This document shows, piece by piece, positions 34,310-45,400 of a stretch of DNA of 64,000 nucleotides (positions within the stretch are counted from its first letter, which is position 1; each line of letters opens with the position of its first letter). Source of the DNA: Euryodendron excelsum (Eukaryota; Streptophyta; Magnoliopsida; Ericales; Pentaphylacaceae); assembly GCA_033060915.1 (NCBI GenBank), contig CM065377.1, positions 58,263,683 through 58,327,682 of the forward strand. Reading direction: 5' to 3'. Position numbers and translations under genes: made by a program. A model generated the notes under the pieces. That model did not search any database and was not told the origin of the DNA. It saw nothing but the letters and a program-made list of their open reading frames with translations.

Positions 34310-36689
34310 ATTTACACGTATAGTTGTGTGTATATGGATATATAAGTGTCTATTTTTTAGTGCCTCTGGAGAAAGAAGGCCAACTAGGATCACATGCAAG
34401 AAGTCTTTCCAAGTTAGAAACATATTTTGATTTTAACAATTATTACATTTTCTTCGATTCTTTAAAAAACCAATTTAACAATTAACTTCATGAGTGATTT
34501 TTTTATTTTTTATTTTTCCTTTCTGCTTCCTTTACATGGATTTTGGTTATGAAACAACAAACTTAGTAGCAAAAGTAGGCCTTTCCAATGAAAGATAACA
34601 TTTAATTTGTAGCACTAGCATTATTGGTAAAACAAAATTGCTATTTCAAGGTTATTGACGACTAAATTGTTTATGGTTCCTCGGTAAAGCTGGGACTTTT
34701 CAATTAGACGGGTTAAGAATGGTTTCTTGTACTTGAAAGAGATCATTAGATGAAATTAGAACATTTTCTAAGGGAAAAATAAGCATTTTAGATGCTCTCT
34801 CTTTCTCTAAACAATGCTCTTGCATCGTCTCTGATCGAAAGGTCGGTCGAAGAGTTTCATGAGAGGCACCTGTATTATATCAATTACTTACATAAGTAGA
34901 AAACAATGGTAATTGTAATGGAAGCACCGAATTATTAACCTAACCGAAAACAATGTTGTTCGTGCATGTGTGTATGTATAATATTATATATACACAAATG
35001 CAAAGAAAATAAAAACCAGCAATGAGGAGATAAGAAACGCGGTCTTTAGGTGGAATTTGGAAAGTACAATCCCCCGTATTACCATTCCCTCTCTTTCCTC
35101 TACCATTCCAACCTTTGAATCTTTGATAGTTTGAAGCACCTTTGCCATCTTGGATATTGTCCCTTTGCAGTTCACATCTGCCTCTCTGTCTCTGTCTCTC
35201 TCTCAAAGCTTTCACACTGAGGTCAAGCTAGTCGGCTCCCGCCTCCACCTCACGTCTCTCTAAATACGTCTATTTCTCACACACTACAAATACACTGGCA
35301 CAGAGTTTCCCATCTTGCATTTTTTATGATTGATCTTGATTCTTGGTTAACGTTTGTTTTTTTAGCAAGATTATATGTAATTTTATTTTTTACTCCGAAA
35401 ATATAAAGTAGTGAGACTCACATTAATTAATGTAAATGCGGTTCATTCACTTGCATCTAGAAGTAAAAAATTAAGGTAGTGCTATTCAGTGAGAAAATTT
35501 ATATAAATTTTTTTTTTTGTAGAATGATGATGTAGATGGAGAGTTTTTCATCTTAAAATAAAATATTAATTATGATGATCCTTAATTATAAAAATACCTA
35601 TACCATTTTATTTTAATAAGATTTTTTATATAATTTTTTAAAAAAATATTTCTAAAATAATATTGTGAGAAATGAGATTTTATATAAGTTTTTCTTTTTA
35701 CGTTTTCTTGTTTTGGTTTTGTTTTCTTTCATATTGGTTAGAAAATGGGCTAAAAGTGCATATGCAATAAATGACAGTCAAAACGTGGTTACATACTCTG
35801 CACACACGTGTTCAATGCATGAATCTGACCATGCAAATATAGGTATTGATTTTAGCTGGTGGCTTTGTGATGCAGCCGCGGCCTTTTTGAGGCCTTCTTA
35901 CTATTTTACAACTTTGAATCGTGTAATGGAAATTTTCTCATCTCATCGTCAACGAATGGATTTAAAAAATATTTGATATTATATTCTTTTCCTTAATTAA
36001 TGAGTGTATACATACACAAAAGTCTTACAATGAATAATTGTAGACTTCTATACAGAAAACAAATGCCTCTCTCTCTCTCTCTCTCTAGCCGGCTGTCGGC
36101 TTCTGTCTTTTGGTACAATGTTTTAATATTTTAAGTTGAGTGGGTCAAACATCATACGCCCACTATTTCTCTCTCCTCACTTGTTCTTTCTAGGTGGTAG
36201 GATTTTTTTATTTTGGTGCGGTCTACTCTTTTCTTGTTATTTAAAGAAAAGGGCACTTAAATTTTAAAAGAATAATATTCTTACAAAATGGTTGTACAAA
36301 ATTTTTTATTAAAATAATGCATCACATTTTTAAAATTAAAAGTTGTGTACAAAATTTTGTTTATATGATATTACTCAAATCTCAGTCTGTTTCAGTGTAA
36401 AAAAAAGTTTTTTGTCATGTGAAACAATATAATCAATCAATTCTTAAATAAAATTGCTAAATTCAAAACATCACCTGTTGTGTCCAAAAAATATTTCTTC
36501 TTACAAGATGAGGCCTTTTAAACTGTGAATTTAACGATTTTCCTTCCCAAAATTGTATAAAAATCTTATTGTTCTTAGGAAGTATAGCTTATTAAACATT
36601 CAGTTCTAACAATAAAGTGATTCGAAAAGTATGTAAGATCAAATTTTACTATATATCTTCTAATTTGTGTCATATATACATAAATGCAG
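34259..36689 (+). other. Putative OSC-A leader intron (2.4 kb)
   Basis: Runs from GTGATCTCTCT to AAATGCAG; exon resumes 41 bases before the ATG. OSC-B has the same AAATGCAG acceptor at an equivalent distance. The intron opens with a (TC)22 tract. Degenerate small repeats lie at about 35480-35660 and 36250-36380, and a short CT tract at 36067-36086. No gene inside is supported. Confidence 0.5.
34263..34306. repeat. (TC)22 microsatellite at the start of the OSC-A leader intron
   Basis: Perfect TC run four bases inside the putative donor site; the same arrangement is found in OSC-B. Confidence 0.97.
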
Positions 36690-36730
36690 AGGCCTTGAAA
36701 AAGGAGTTGAGGCCCTAAGGAAAAAAGGAA

Positions 36731-39700
36731 ATGTGGAAGCTCAAGATTGCTGAAGGTCAAGGACCATACTTGTTTAGCACCAACAATTATGTAGGTAGAC
36801 AAACTTGGGAGTTTGACCCTGATGCCGGGACTCCAGAAGAGCGAGCAGCGGTTGAAAAAGCTCGAGAGGACTACAAAAAGGTTTTCAAGAAAGATCGAGC
36901 TCGGGCTCTGCCTTGTGCTGATCTTCTAATGCGAATGCAGGTGAATACAAAAAACCAGGTTTTCAAGTTCACACAGTAATGCTTTTCACATGTAACAAAA
37001 TTCAACATTTGTTTTCTTTGTCATACAATAAACGGAAGGAAGAAAAAAAACCACGTTTACAACCTGCATGGGTCGCCCAGTGATTAATAGCAAGTCCTGG
37101 GATGAGTCGTAAACTGTGACATCTTGAGTTCAATTCTAACGAGGGTCAACTTCTGAGACGAGTTGCAAACTGAGATATTTTGAGTTCAACTCTAAGGAGG
37201 GTCTACATTTGTGACAATGACTCGATGCCATACATAAAATATTTTCTTTTTGGGCTGTCTTGTTGTCTCCTTAAAGATTCAGAAAGCCCAAGTAGAACAG
37301 AACTTGTGGGTTTTATATTTCAAACTTGCAAGTGCTTATGGAGTTTGATCATTGATTTGATTATTTTGATCTGCAATTCGACAGCTTAAGAAGGAAAACA
37401 ACGACATCGATCTAAGCATACCACCAGTGAGACTAGGGGAGAAAGAAGAAGTAACCTGTGAAGCTGCAACAACTGCTTTGAGGAAAGCTGTTCGATTAAA
37501 TTGCGCAATCCAAGCAAGCGACGGGCATTGGGCTGCTGAAAATGCAGGCCCAATGTTTTTTACTCCACCCCTAGTAAGTTTGCCTCAAAAAATGAAAGTA
37601 TAGCTCGAAACAAAAACAATGGATATTTGAAACTACTATCGTAGTTTTTATTTTAACACTTATATAGTTTTCAGAAATTCATAGACCATTTAAATCTGTT
37701 TTCTGAAATTAGGGTGCTTTATAAAAAAACACTTTCAAAAGTAGTTTACCAAATGAGTTCTCTATGTCAGTTTTCGTTTTTCTCTGTTTTAAGAACAAAA
37801 TCCAGTTTTCAAAATTAAATGAAACACGCTTAATGTTAAACATATGTAGTGACTGAACTGAACAATTTTTTACCTATATATAATGAGCTAATTGCTTGTA
37901 ATGTAACACAATGCAGATCATTATCCTACACATAAGTGGAGCAATTAACACTATCCTAACACCAGAACACAAGAAGGAGCTGATTCGCTACATCTATCTT
38001 CATCAGGTATGTAATAATTATAATCCCATTAGACTAAATCATCAGAGGAAATATAAATCCATTATTGTTCTAAATTAGAATTGTAAATTCACTCTCTATA
38101 CTGTGGCAAAATGTCTTATGTAGAATAAGGATGGCGGATGGGGATTTTATATAGAGGGCCATAGCACCATGATTGGCTCAGCGCTGAGCTACGTTGCTCT
38201 GCGTTTGATGGGAGAAGGACCTGATGATGGAGAAGATGGAGCGATGACAAAAGCCAGGAAGTGGATACTTGACAATGGTGGTGCAACTGGGATACCCTCT
38301 TGGGGAAAGACTTATCTAGCGGTAAAATTAACACAAATTCATATTCTTTTGCAGCTCCCCTATAGAGTTTAACAAAAATGGATGTCACTGTCACTAAACT
38401 GATTTCAGTCACTGTGTTTTAGGCTTGATTCTGAAGATGTTTTGATTTCTATTTTCTGCAGGTGCTCGGAGTGTATGAATGGGCAGGCTGCAACCCATTG
38501 CCCCCAGAATTCTGGCTTTTCCCTTCATTTTTGCCTTACCATCCAGGTACTTTGATGAATTTTGTCCTTTAAACTTAAGAAAATGTGTTGATATTATAGA
38601 AACTCCCATTTTAGTGACCTAAAGTAAAGGATCAAGTCTAACATTTATCTATTGTACATAAACTCTTCTAAAATATATGAAATACCAAAGTCAGTCTCCG
38701 ACACTTGATAAGGTTATTAGAATGTAAATATTTCCAGCATCTATGGTTGGACATTCACTTAATAAAAACTTTCAGTTATTGTGTTCCAAGGGGCCAATGT
38801 TCACTTTGACAAAGGAGACAACAATCTTCTTCTTTTAGGGTTACATTTTTTTCAAGTTAAATGCAATAAAATGACTGAATTTTTGCTAGTCATCCAGTGA
38901 ATATGTTTGGTCTGACTCTATTCTATTGCAATGCAGCAAAAATGTGGTGTTACTGTCGCACGACTTACATGCCCATGTCATACTTGTATGGGAGGAAATA
39001 TCACGGGCCGATCACCGATCTTGTTAAGTCGTTGAGAAAAGAAATTCACCCGAAGCCATACGAGGAGATTGATTGGAATAAAGCGCGCCATGACTGTTGT
39101 AAGGTTGGTGAAAATCTACTATTGATAGCAATTCTCATATTCTTGAGCAAGTTCGATTTTAATGAAGCCTATGCTAAATTTTTCAATGCAGGAGGATATG
39201 TATTATCAGCATACCTTCATACAAGACCTCCTTTGGGATAGTCTTCATTATCTAAGTGAGCCGGTTATGAACCGGTGGCCCTTCAACAAGATTAGAGAGA
39301 GAGCCCTCCGAAAAACCATCAAGTACATGCGCTATGGAGCCGAGAGTAGCAGATACATTACTATAGGATGTGTAGAAAAAGTGAGTACAAGACAAACAAA
39401 ATCATATAGGTTTAACTTCATTTTCTTTGATGCAAATGGGTTCAAGTTGTTTTCTACTATTGCTTTTATTGCAGAGTTTGCAAATGATGTGTTGGTGGGC
39501 TGAGGACCCGAACGGTGATGAGTTCAAGTATCATCTTGCCAGAGTCCCAGATTACTTGTGGCTTGCTGAAGATGGAATGAAAATGCAGGTATTTTTCATG
39601 AAAAAGCTATTACTTTGTCTATAGACTATAGTATTTAGTCATACACAAATATACATACAATCATAATTTTGTAAACATCTGTGCTTGGTAACAGGAGAGT

Positions 39701-42001
39701 TTTGCTAATTACTTTGTTTAATTGCAGAGCTTTGGCAGCCAGATCTGGGACAGTACTCTTGCCACTCAGGCACTTATAGCAAGCAATATGGTTGATGAAT
39801 ATGGGGATTCTCTTAAAAAGGCTCACTTTTACATCAAAGAATCACAGGTTTCTTCCTATCCACAAAAACATGAATTTTTTGTTTTTTTGGTGCAAAATGT
39901 ATTAAACCAATTGATTTCACTCGTTTGAAGATCAAAGAAAATCCAGCCGGGGATTTCGAGAGCATGTATCGTCACTTTACTAAAGGAGCATGGACTTTCT
40001 CTGATCAAGATCAAGGTTGGGTTGTCTCTGACTGCACAGCTGAATCATTGAAGGTAATCTACTATTATATTCCTACTGCACAAATTCAATAGAAATTAGC
40101 AAATTAGGGGTTGTCATGACAAAATTTCCTTATATTTTTGTAGTGTCTGCTATTACTTTCGCAAATTCCTCCCGAAATTGCTGGGGAGAAAGCTGATACT
40201 CAGAGGCTGTATGATGCAGTGAATGTCCTTCTATACTTACAGGTACAACATACATATTACATATGATTTTTAACACTATTGAAGCAATGTTAGATCGGTT
40301 GAACGGTTAATATTAGTTCAATCGTCGAGTCAATCGGAATTAAACTGTGACATCATATGTATACAAGTAAATTATAAATAAATAAAAAAAAAATTGTTGG
40401 CCAATGGCAATACTGTACTTTGGGGATTTGATATGCTTGGCTCACATCACAAGTGTATTGAATGGAGAGGTTTAAGCGGTTTGACCAGACCATTTATTGG
40501 ACCGGTCAACGGTTCAACCAGTTTAATTGGCTGGTCCGATCCAATTTTTAAAATATTGTACTGAAGATGATTTGTGGACATGTTTGCGAATTCAGAAGTT
40601 ATATTGGAGAAAAGCAGCCACATGATTCTAACCAACTGGTTTTTTTTTATTATTTCATGTAGGAACCCAAAAGTGGTGGTTTTGCTATTTGGGAGCCACC
40701 AGTTCCATTACCAGGTTTACAGGTAACACTTGCAGATTATAATAGCTTGTAGAATCCTACTTGTTTGGTGCATCAATGTGATGATTTTTATTATCATGTT
40801 TCTCTTTACTCAGGTGTTGAATCCTTCAGAACTTTTTGCTGACATTGTTGTCGAGACAGAGTGAGAACTTTTCGTTCTATTTTATTTCATTATTATCATT
40901 TAAAGATTTTTCACGACATGGATAGACATTATTAACATTGGTCAATTGGTTATCTAGGCATGTCGAATGCACTGCATCAATAATCCAGGCTCTACTTGCA
41001 TTCAAACATTTACATCCGGGGCATCGGGAGAAAGAAATAGAAATTTCTGTGGCAAAAGCAATCGGTTTTCTAGAGCGGAGACAATGGCCCGACGGTTCTT
41101 GGTGAGTTCATTTCACCTTTAAGACTCATTTGAGCAGCTATTAATTCATTCTCTGGGTTGTGGCAACTAGAGTTAATATGTACAATGACCTTGACAGGTA
41201 TGGCTATTGGGGAATTTGCTTCATCTATGGCACATTTTTTGTGCTAGGAGGGTTAGTTTCAGCTGGAAAGACTTATAACAACAGCCAAGCAATTCGAAGA
41301 GGCGTTGGATTTTTGCTTTCAGTACAAAATGAAGAGGGAGGTTGGGGAGAGAGCCTTGAATCATGCCCATCTATGGTAACTTCAATACCGAAACTTATAA
41401 TTCACACAGGAAAAAAAATGAAATAGAAAAAACAGAATTCCTTTTTTACACAATTTTACTAATTTTCAAGCTTGAAACAGAAATATCAACCGCTGGAAGG
41501 AAACCGAACAAATATAGTACAAACATCATGGGCTATGCTAGGTCTTATTTATGGTGGACAGGTTAGTATCAACTTTAAGTGCGAGATTATGAATCAAATA
41601 ATGCAAAGTTAATTGAGCTATAGCTGAATATTTTGTATTAAAATCATGGGTTTTTTTTTTTTTTTGGCTTGTTATTAACAAGGCTGAGAGAGATCCAACA
41701 CCATTACATAGAGCAGCAAAGCTACTGATTAATGCACAGATGGACGACGGTGATTTTCCACAACAGGTAATTTTTCTTGAATATATGAATCATACATTTT
41801 AAAAGACTATTCGGTTAGAGTCTTGCTTAATGAATCGCGAGTTTTTCAAAGCATTACTATTCTTAACCATGAAAATTACCATTACAGGAAATTACTGGAG
41901 TCTACATGAAGAATTGTATGCTACATTATGCACAATACAGGAACATTTTCCCAATGTGGGCGCTTGGAGAATACCGAAAACGTGTTTGGCCCTCTTCCTA
42001 G
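36731..42001 (+). CDS. Oxidosqualene cyclase OSC-A (amyrin-type triterpene synthase), complete
   Basis: Eighteen coding exons, all GT-AG: 36731-36940, 37385-37573, 37917-38006, 38124-38321, 38462-38546, 38937-39103, 39192-39380, 39475-39588, 39728-39847, 39931-40053, 40144-40242, 40663-40722, 40814-40860, 40958-41101, 41198-41375, 41481-41561, 41683-41766, 41888-42001. They join to an intact 763-aa frame, usual OSC length. It cyclises 2,3-oxidosqualene, normally at the ER membrane. DCTAE (488-492) carries the Asp that protonates the epoxide. MWCYCR (260-265) has Tyr where cycloartenol synthases have His, pointing to pentacyclic products. QW-type repeats (DGSWYGYWG, EEGGWGE) are present. Wording such as [39 protein letters not shown] and [10 protein letters not shown] fits the alpha/mixed-amyrin synthase group. 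Exon 2 has Cys95, Cys110 and Ala120 where OSC-B and OSC-C have Tyr, Arg and Pro. Exact product not predictable. Confidence 0.95.
37062..37205 (+). mobile_element. SINE-like element in OSC-A intron 1
   Basis: Box A-like 'gggtcgcccagtgatta' and box B-like 'gagttcaattctaacg' at tRNA-like spacing, with a diverged second copy of the box B half ('gagttcaactctaagg', near 37178). This may be an internally duplicated tRNA-derived SINE. It has no poly-A tail. Confidence 0.4.
40268..40610. mobile_element. Degenerate TIR element in OSC-A intron 11
   Basis: Contains 'gttgaacggttaatattagttcaatcg'-type wording on the left and 'accggtcaacggttcaacc' on the right, like the subterminal repeats of 29503-30437. 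Intron 11 is 420 bases in OSC-A against 114 in OSC-B, so the excess is probably this insertion. Confidence 0.4.
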
Positions 42002-42921
42002 AAAGTGTAAATGCAAGTTTACAGTCACCTATATGCAGTTAGGATGTATGTATCAATCTCTGTGGTCTCATTGAAAGTTGTACTGTCAGTAACAAATCCA
42101 AAATCATTACAATTTTGGAAAATCCCCTGTATTTTTTATTTTATTTTGTAACTTGAGTATATAAATCTCTTGTATCGAGTCTCTTGAAAGAACGTTATAG
42201 TTCTTTTTCTAATGAAAGAAAGAACTGCTTCACATGAAAGTGTGAGCAGCATTGTTACTTAAAATTGCAGCAACACTCAATACAAGCAATGAACCAAAAC
42301 AGCTTCTCTCTCTCTCTCTCTCTCTCTCAAGAAGCCAGCAATCGGACATGAAGCTAAGGAGGATCAACATCTCTGCTCTCCATGAAATGACTAACAGTGC
42401 TTGAACTAGACTAAAAAATTGCTCTGAATAATACCTGGGATGCTGCTAAGCCGGCTATATTACAGAACAACTCTGATAAGGAGACATAGCAGCCTACCAA
42501 GCCCCCCAAACCTTCATGGCATTTTGAGAAAAGGAACTTCGTGCCATTGGAGAGATTCAAGATTTGCCACCGTGGCCAGCTGGCTGATTGCGAAAGAATA
42601 TCCAAGGGGAATCTTGTTAAAAATAAAGTTTGATAAGGCCGGATGCGACAAGCAGTTCTAACTTGTCCCGCATTTCGTTGCCAAATAATGTTGGAACTAG
42701 CGATTCAATCAGCACTACTAGTACCTAATGCTGGGAGAGTTCTTGTGTCTAAGGCGGAGGGTGGGTTTGCTAGTCCTAAGACCAACGAGAGAATAGAATA
42801 TAACCCAAAAACAAAGAGCTGAAATGACTAAATTAGATCTGGTAGGTTACATTATAATTTTTATATTATATTAGTGTTAGATGTGACTATTATATTTTAT
42901 ATTACATTATAATTCTTTAAA
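42002..42921 (+). other. OSC-A 3' flank and intergenic DNA
   Basis: The first 250 bases are the probable 3' UTR. The stretch at about 42230-42310 ('gcagcattgttacttaaaat', 'ttgcagcaacactca') matches the OSC-B 3' flank at about 51985-52020, so the OSC duplication unit included it. A short CT tract lies at 42305-42328. Small frames at about 42411-42660 are not recognisable. Confidence 0.6.
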
Positions 42922-43468
42922 GGGTTAATTATATTTTGCATTCTTGCATTTTACACTAAATCTTATTTCAGTATCTTTACTTATAATTGTAATAATTAAG
43001 CCCCTATACTTATAATTTATTATAATGTCTATATTTTCCTAACTTTTGTTTATAAAATAGATGAAAAATTCATATATGACAAGCACACTGCCTTTTTTAA
43101 GGGGCAAAGATCTAAAATAATATTTCTTCCTAATAATTTATCACAAATTTCTCTCAACTTACTTCAAAATCATGAGTGTAATCAATTTTGTAATATATAT
43201 AATGTAATTAAATTTTATTTAAAAACTCCTAATTAACTCATGTGGGATACATGTGAACCTTTGAGATGGAAAAAATGTTGAATTTTAGACAATTTGTTCC
43301 TTGGAAAAAGTCATGTGATTATCACATGTGAATTTTTTATTTATTTTCAAACAAAATATTGACATTGTAACAAATTAGAAGTGTAAAGATTTAAATATTA
43401 CAATTGAAAGGAAAAGTCCTAAAGTAAAATTTTGTTTAAAATGCGAGAATACAAATTATAGTTAACCC
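42922..43468. mobile_element. Mutator-like foldback element with 9-bp target duplication
   Basis: The left end 'gggttaattatattttgcat' is matched inverted by the right end 'acaaattatagttaaccc'. The homology extends through both arms ('attgtaataattaag' against 'tttaaatattacaatt'; 'acttttt' near the centre). Flanked by 'ttctttaaa' and 'ttccttaaa' (8 of 9). Related by its ends to the 62283-63086 foldback in OSC-C intron 1. No coding capacity. Confidence 0.8.
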
Positions 43469-43499
43469 TTCCTTAAAATATGAAACATTATCGAATAAG

Positions 43500-44500
43500 A
43501 TACAATATAAAAAAAGTATACCGTGACTCTACGCTTTCCTAAGTTGCTTGAGCTCAGGAAGTCATGAAAGTTATTGTGATACCTATAGGTATCTCATCAG
43601 CGGATGTTACGTGGCACTCTACCGATCTACCTGGGAGATCAGGTAGTTTTCATGAGTATCTCAAAGTCAAACATCGGTCAAGCAATGCTTGAACAGACCG
43701 GCTTGGTGTCCTCGCCGCCACGACTGGCTCAGCACCCCCATCATTAATCTTGTACAAAAAGCTCCAAGACCTTCCCTTAAACTAGGTCTCGCACCTGCAT
43801 GGCTCCGGCTAAAACAAGAATTCGTGCGAGACAGACTTCACGCCTAGCACGCCATAAGGCCTTGCGCCTCAGCATCTAACAAACTCAAACCCCTAACCTC
43901 CTAACTCAACTCACTCTAGCTCGGGATCCCTCTCCATGGGTAGTGGAATGGAGACTAGAACTAAAGGGATCGTTAAGCCAGGTGCCCCACAAGCACACGG
44001 AGAATCAGTCCTATCAACCAGTTAAGAGAGAGAGATCCACCCTTAGATCCACTTGAATACCATATCTTAAGCATTAAATGCTGATTCAACGCACATTTAA
44101 TACAACAAACACGTGGCGTGCTGTGGCTGGGCAAGAGCCTGACACCGTGACAGATTGCATATCCAATCACCTGATCGCGACTCTAACACGGCTTTTTCAG
44201 GTCATGATGGTGGGGTTCAGGCATGTCTAGTCAGTGGATGCCATGTGTCCACACCATGTCAATCACTACCCACTATAAATACTCTCAACTCATTTATGAG
44301 AAAAAAAGACAGCTTAAATACATTTATTACATAAGCTACTAACAAGCTCATAAATCTTTCTCTCTTATCTACCTATAGTTCTTGCCCTCTCCATAGTTAA
44401 GAGGCTCGAGTGAGTCGCTTTAGTGAGTGTCAGAACTCTGAGATGGACCTACACCCCGATTAACCCTAAGCTCTCAGTCCTACTGTATAAATAATATCAA
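43500..44500. mobile_element. Possible solo LTR or retroelement fragment
   Basis: This stretch is noticeably more GC-rich than its surroundings. It holds a TATA-like 'ccactataaatactctcaac' (about 44269) and CT-rich leader-like sequence, features often seen in LTRs. No matching partner repeat or target duplication was identified. Confidence 0.35.
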
Positions 44501-44646
44501 ATGTAAAGAACTTGATCAATACACTAAAAAGTCAAATTTGATGAAATTCATAAAATCAATTCTTAAATTTCGTTCTTATGAAAATAGTTTAACTCATCTC
44601 TCATACTTTAACTGGGCCCCACCAACATCGTAGCATAGCCAGAGGT

Positions 44647-44868
44647 TATATCCAATCGAATTGCCGTTATTCCTAAATTTGTCATTTCGGAACAGCCAAG
44701 AAAAATGAGATCTGGCAAATCTGGCATCCTAGTTAATGGTTTCTATGTAGGTAGCAGCAGATTATATCTAATCAAATTGTCAGTATTCCCAACTTCGTCA
44801 CTTTGGAATAACTTCAAAGATGAAATATGGTATCGTAGTTCCCAGTTTCGTATCCTAGTTTGAATTGG
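44647..44868 (+). repeat. Diverged direct repeat in the OSC-B proximal promoter
   Basis: Unit 1 (about 44647-44740: 'ttatatccaatcgaattgcc', 'catcctagttaatgg') and unit 2 (about 44755-44868: 'ttatatctaatcaaattgtc', 'tatcctagtttgaattgg') share the same order of motifs, including 'attc(c/c)(t/c)aa(a/c)tt(t/c)gtca' and 'tttggaa'-like cores, immediately upstream of the TATA box. Confidence 0.65.
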
Positions 44869-44882
44869 GAGCTTGGAAGTTT

Positions 44883-44989
44883 TATATAAGTAGCGTTGCC
44901 AACCCCTCAATAACAACAACCATTTCAAGGTCCTCTCCTTCTCTGCCATATTGGGTTCTTTAGTTTTGCAGCTCACCTCCCTGCATAAG
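44883..44989 (+). promoter_or_regulatory. Putative OSC-B TATA box and non-coding first exon
   Basis: TATATAAG at 44883-44890, then a leader ending CTGCATAAG with a GT donor at 44990. Supported by the matching acceptor before the ATG and by the parallel layout in OSC-A and OSC-C. Confidence 0.55.
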
Positions 44990-45065
<76 letters not shown>

Positions 45066-45360
45066 AAACATGCAGAACTTTAGATCTCTACGCGGGATGC
45101 AATGTTAGAAAAAGCATGCATGGCCAGCTTGATGAAGAGTTGTACTATGACTTCGTGTAGATAACGGATCACCATAGTTCATGAAAAATATTATGTTATT
45201 TTTCCTATTTGAAAGTTGCCGAAAGCACCTTCTTGTTTTCATAGTGATTTAAATAGTGTATAGAACATTGTACGTGATATTCCATGAAGTACATATAATA
45301 GCACTGTCAATAACATGATCTGATAAGTAAAGTCTTCTATTTGTGTTCATGTAAATGCAG
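44990..45360 (+). other. Putative OSC-B leader intron (371 bp) with CT/CA microsatellite
   Basis: GTTCTCTCT donor to GTAAATGCAG acceptor. It opens with a (CT)n tract (about 44992-45041) running directly into (CA)n (45041-45066). Exon resumes 40 bases before the ATG at 45401. Confidence 0.55.
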
Positions 45361-45400
45361 GAGCCAAAAAAAGAATTCGGACTAGTGAGGAAGGAGGAAA

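Noticed and set aside
34940..35215. Minus-strand frame of 91 residues in the OSC-A leader intron
   Set aside because: Arg/Gln-rich start comes from a CT-rich stretch ('ctctctgtctctgtctctct'). No recognisable domain.
42411..42661. Overlapping small frames on both strands downstream of OSC-A
   Set aside because: A brief look for LRR or reverse-transcriptase wording gave nothing convincing, and neither frame continues on either side.
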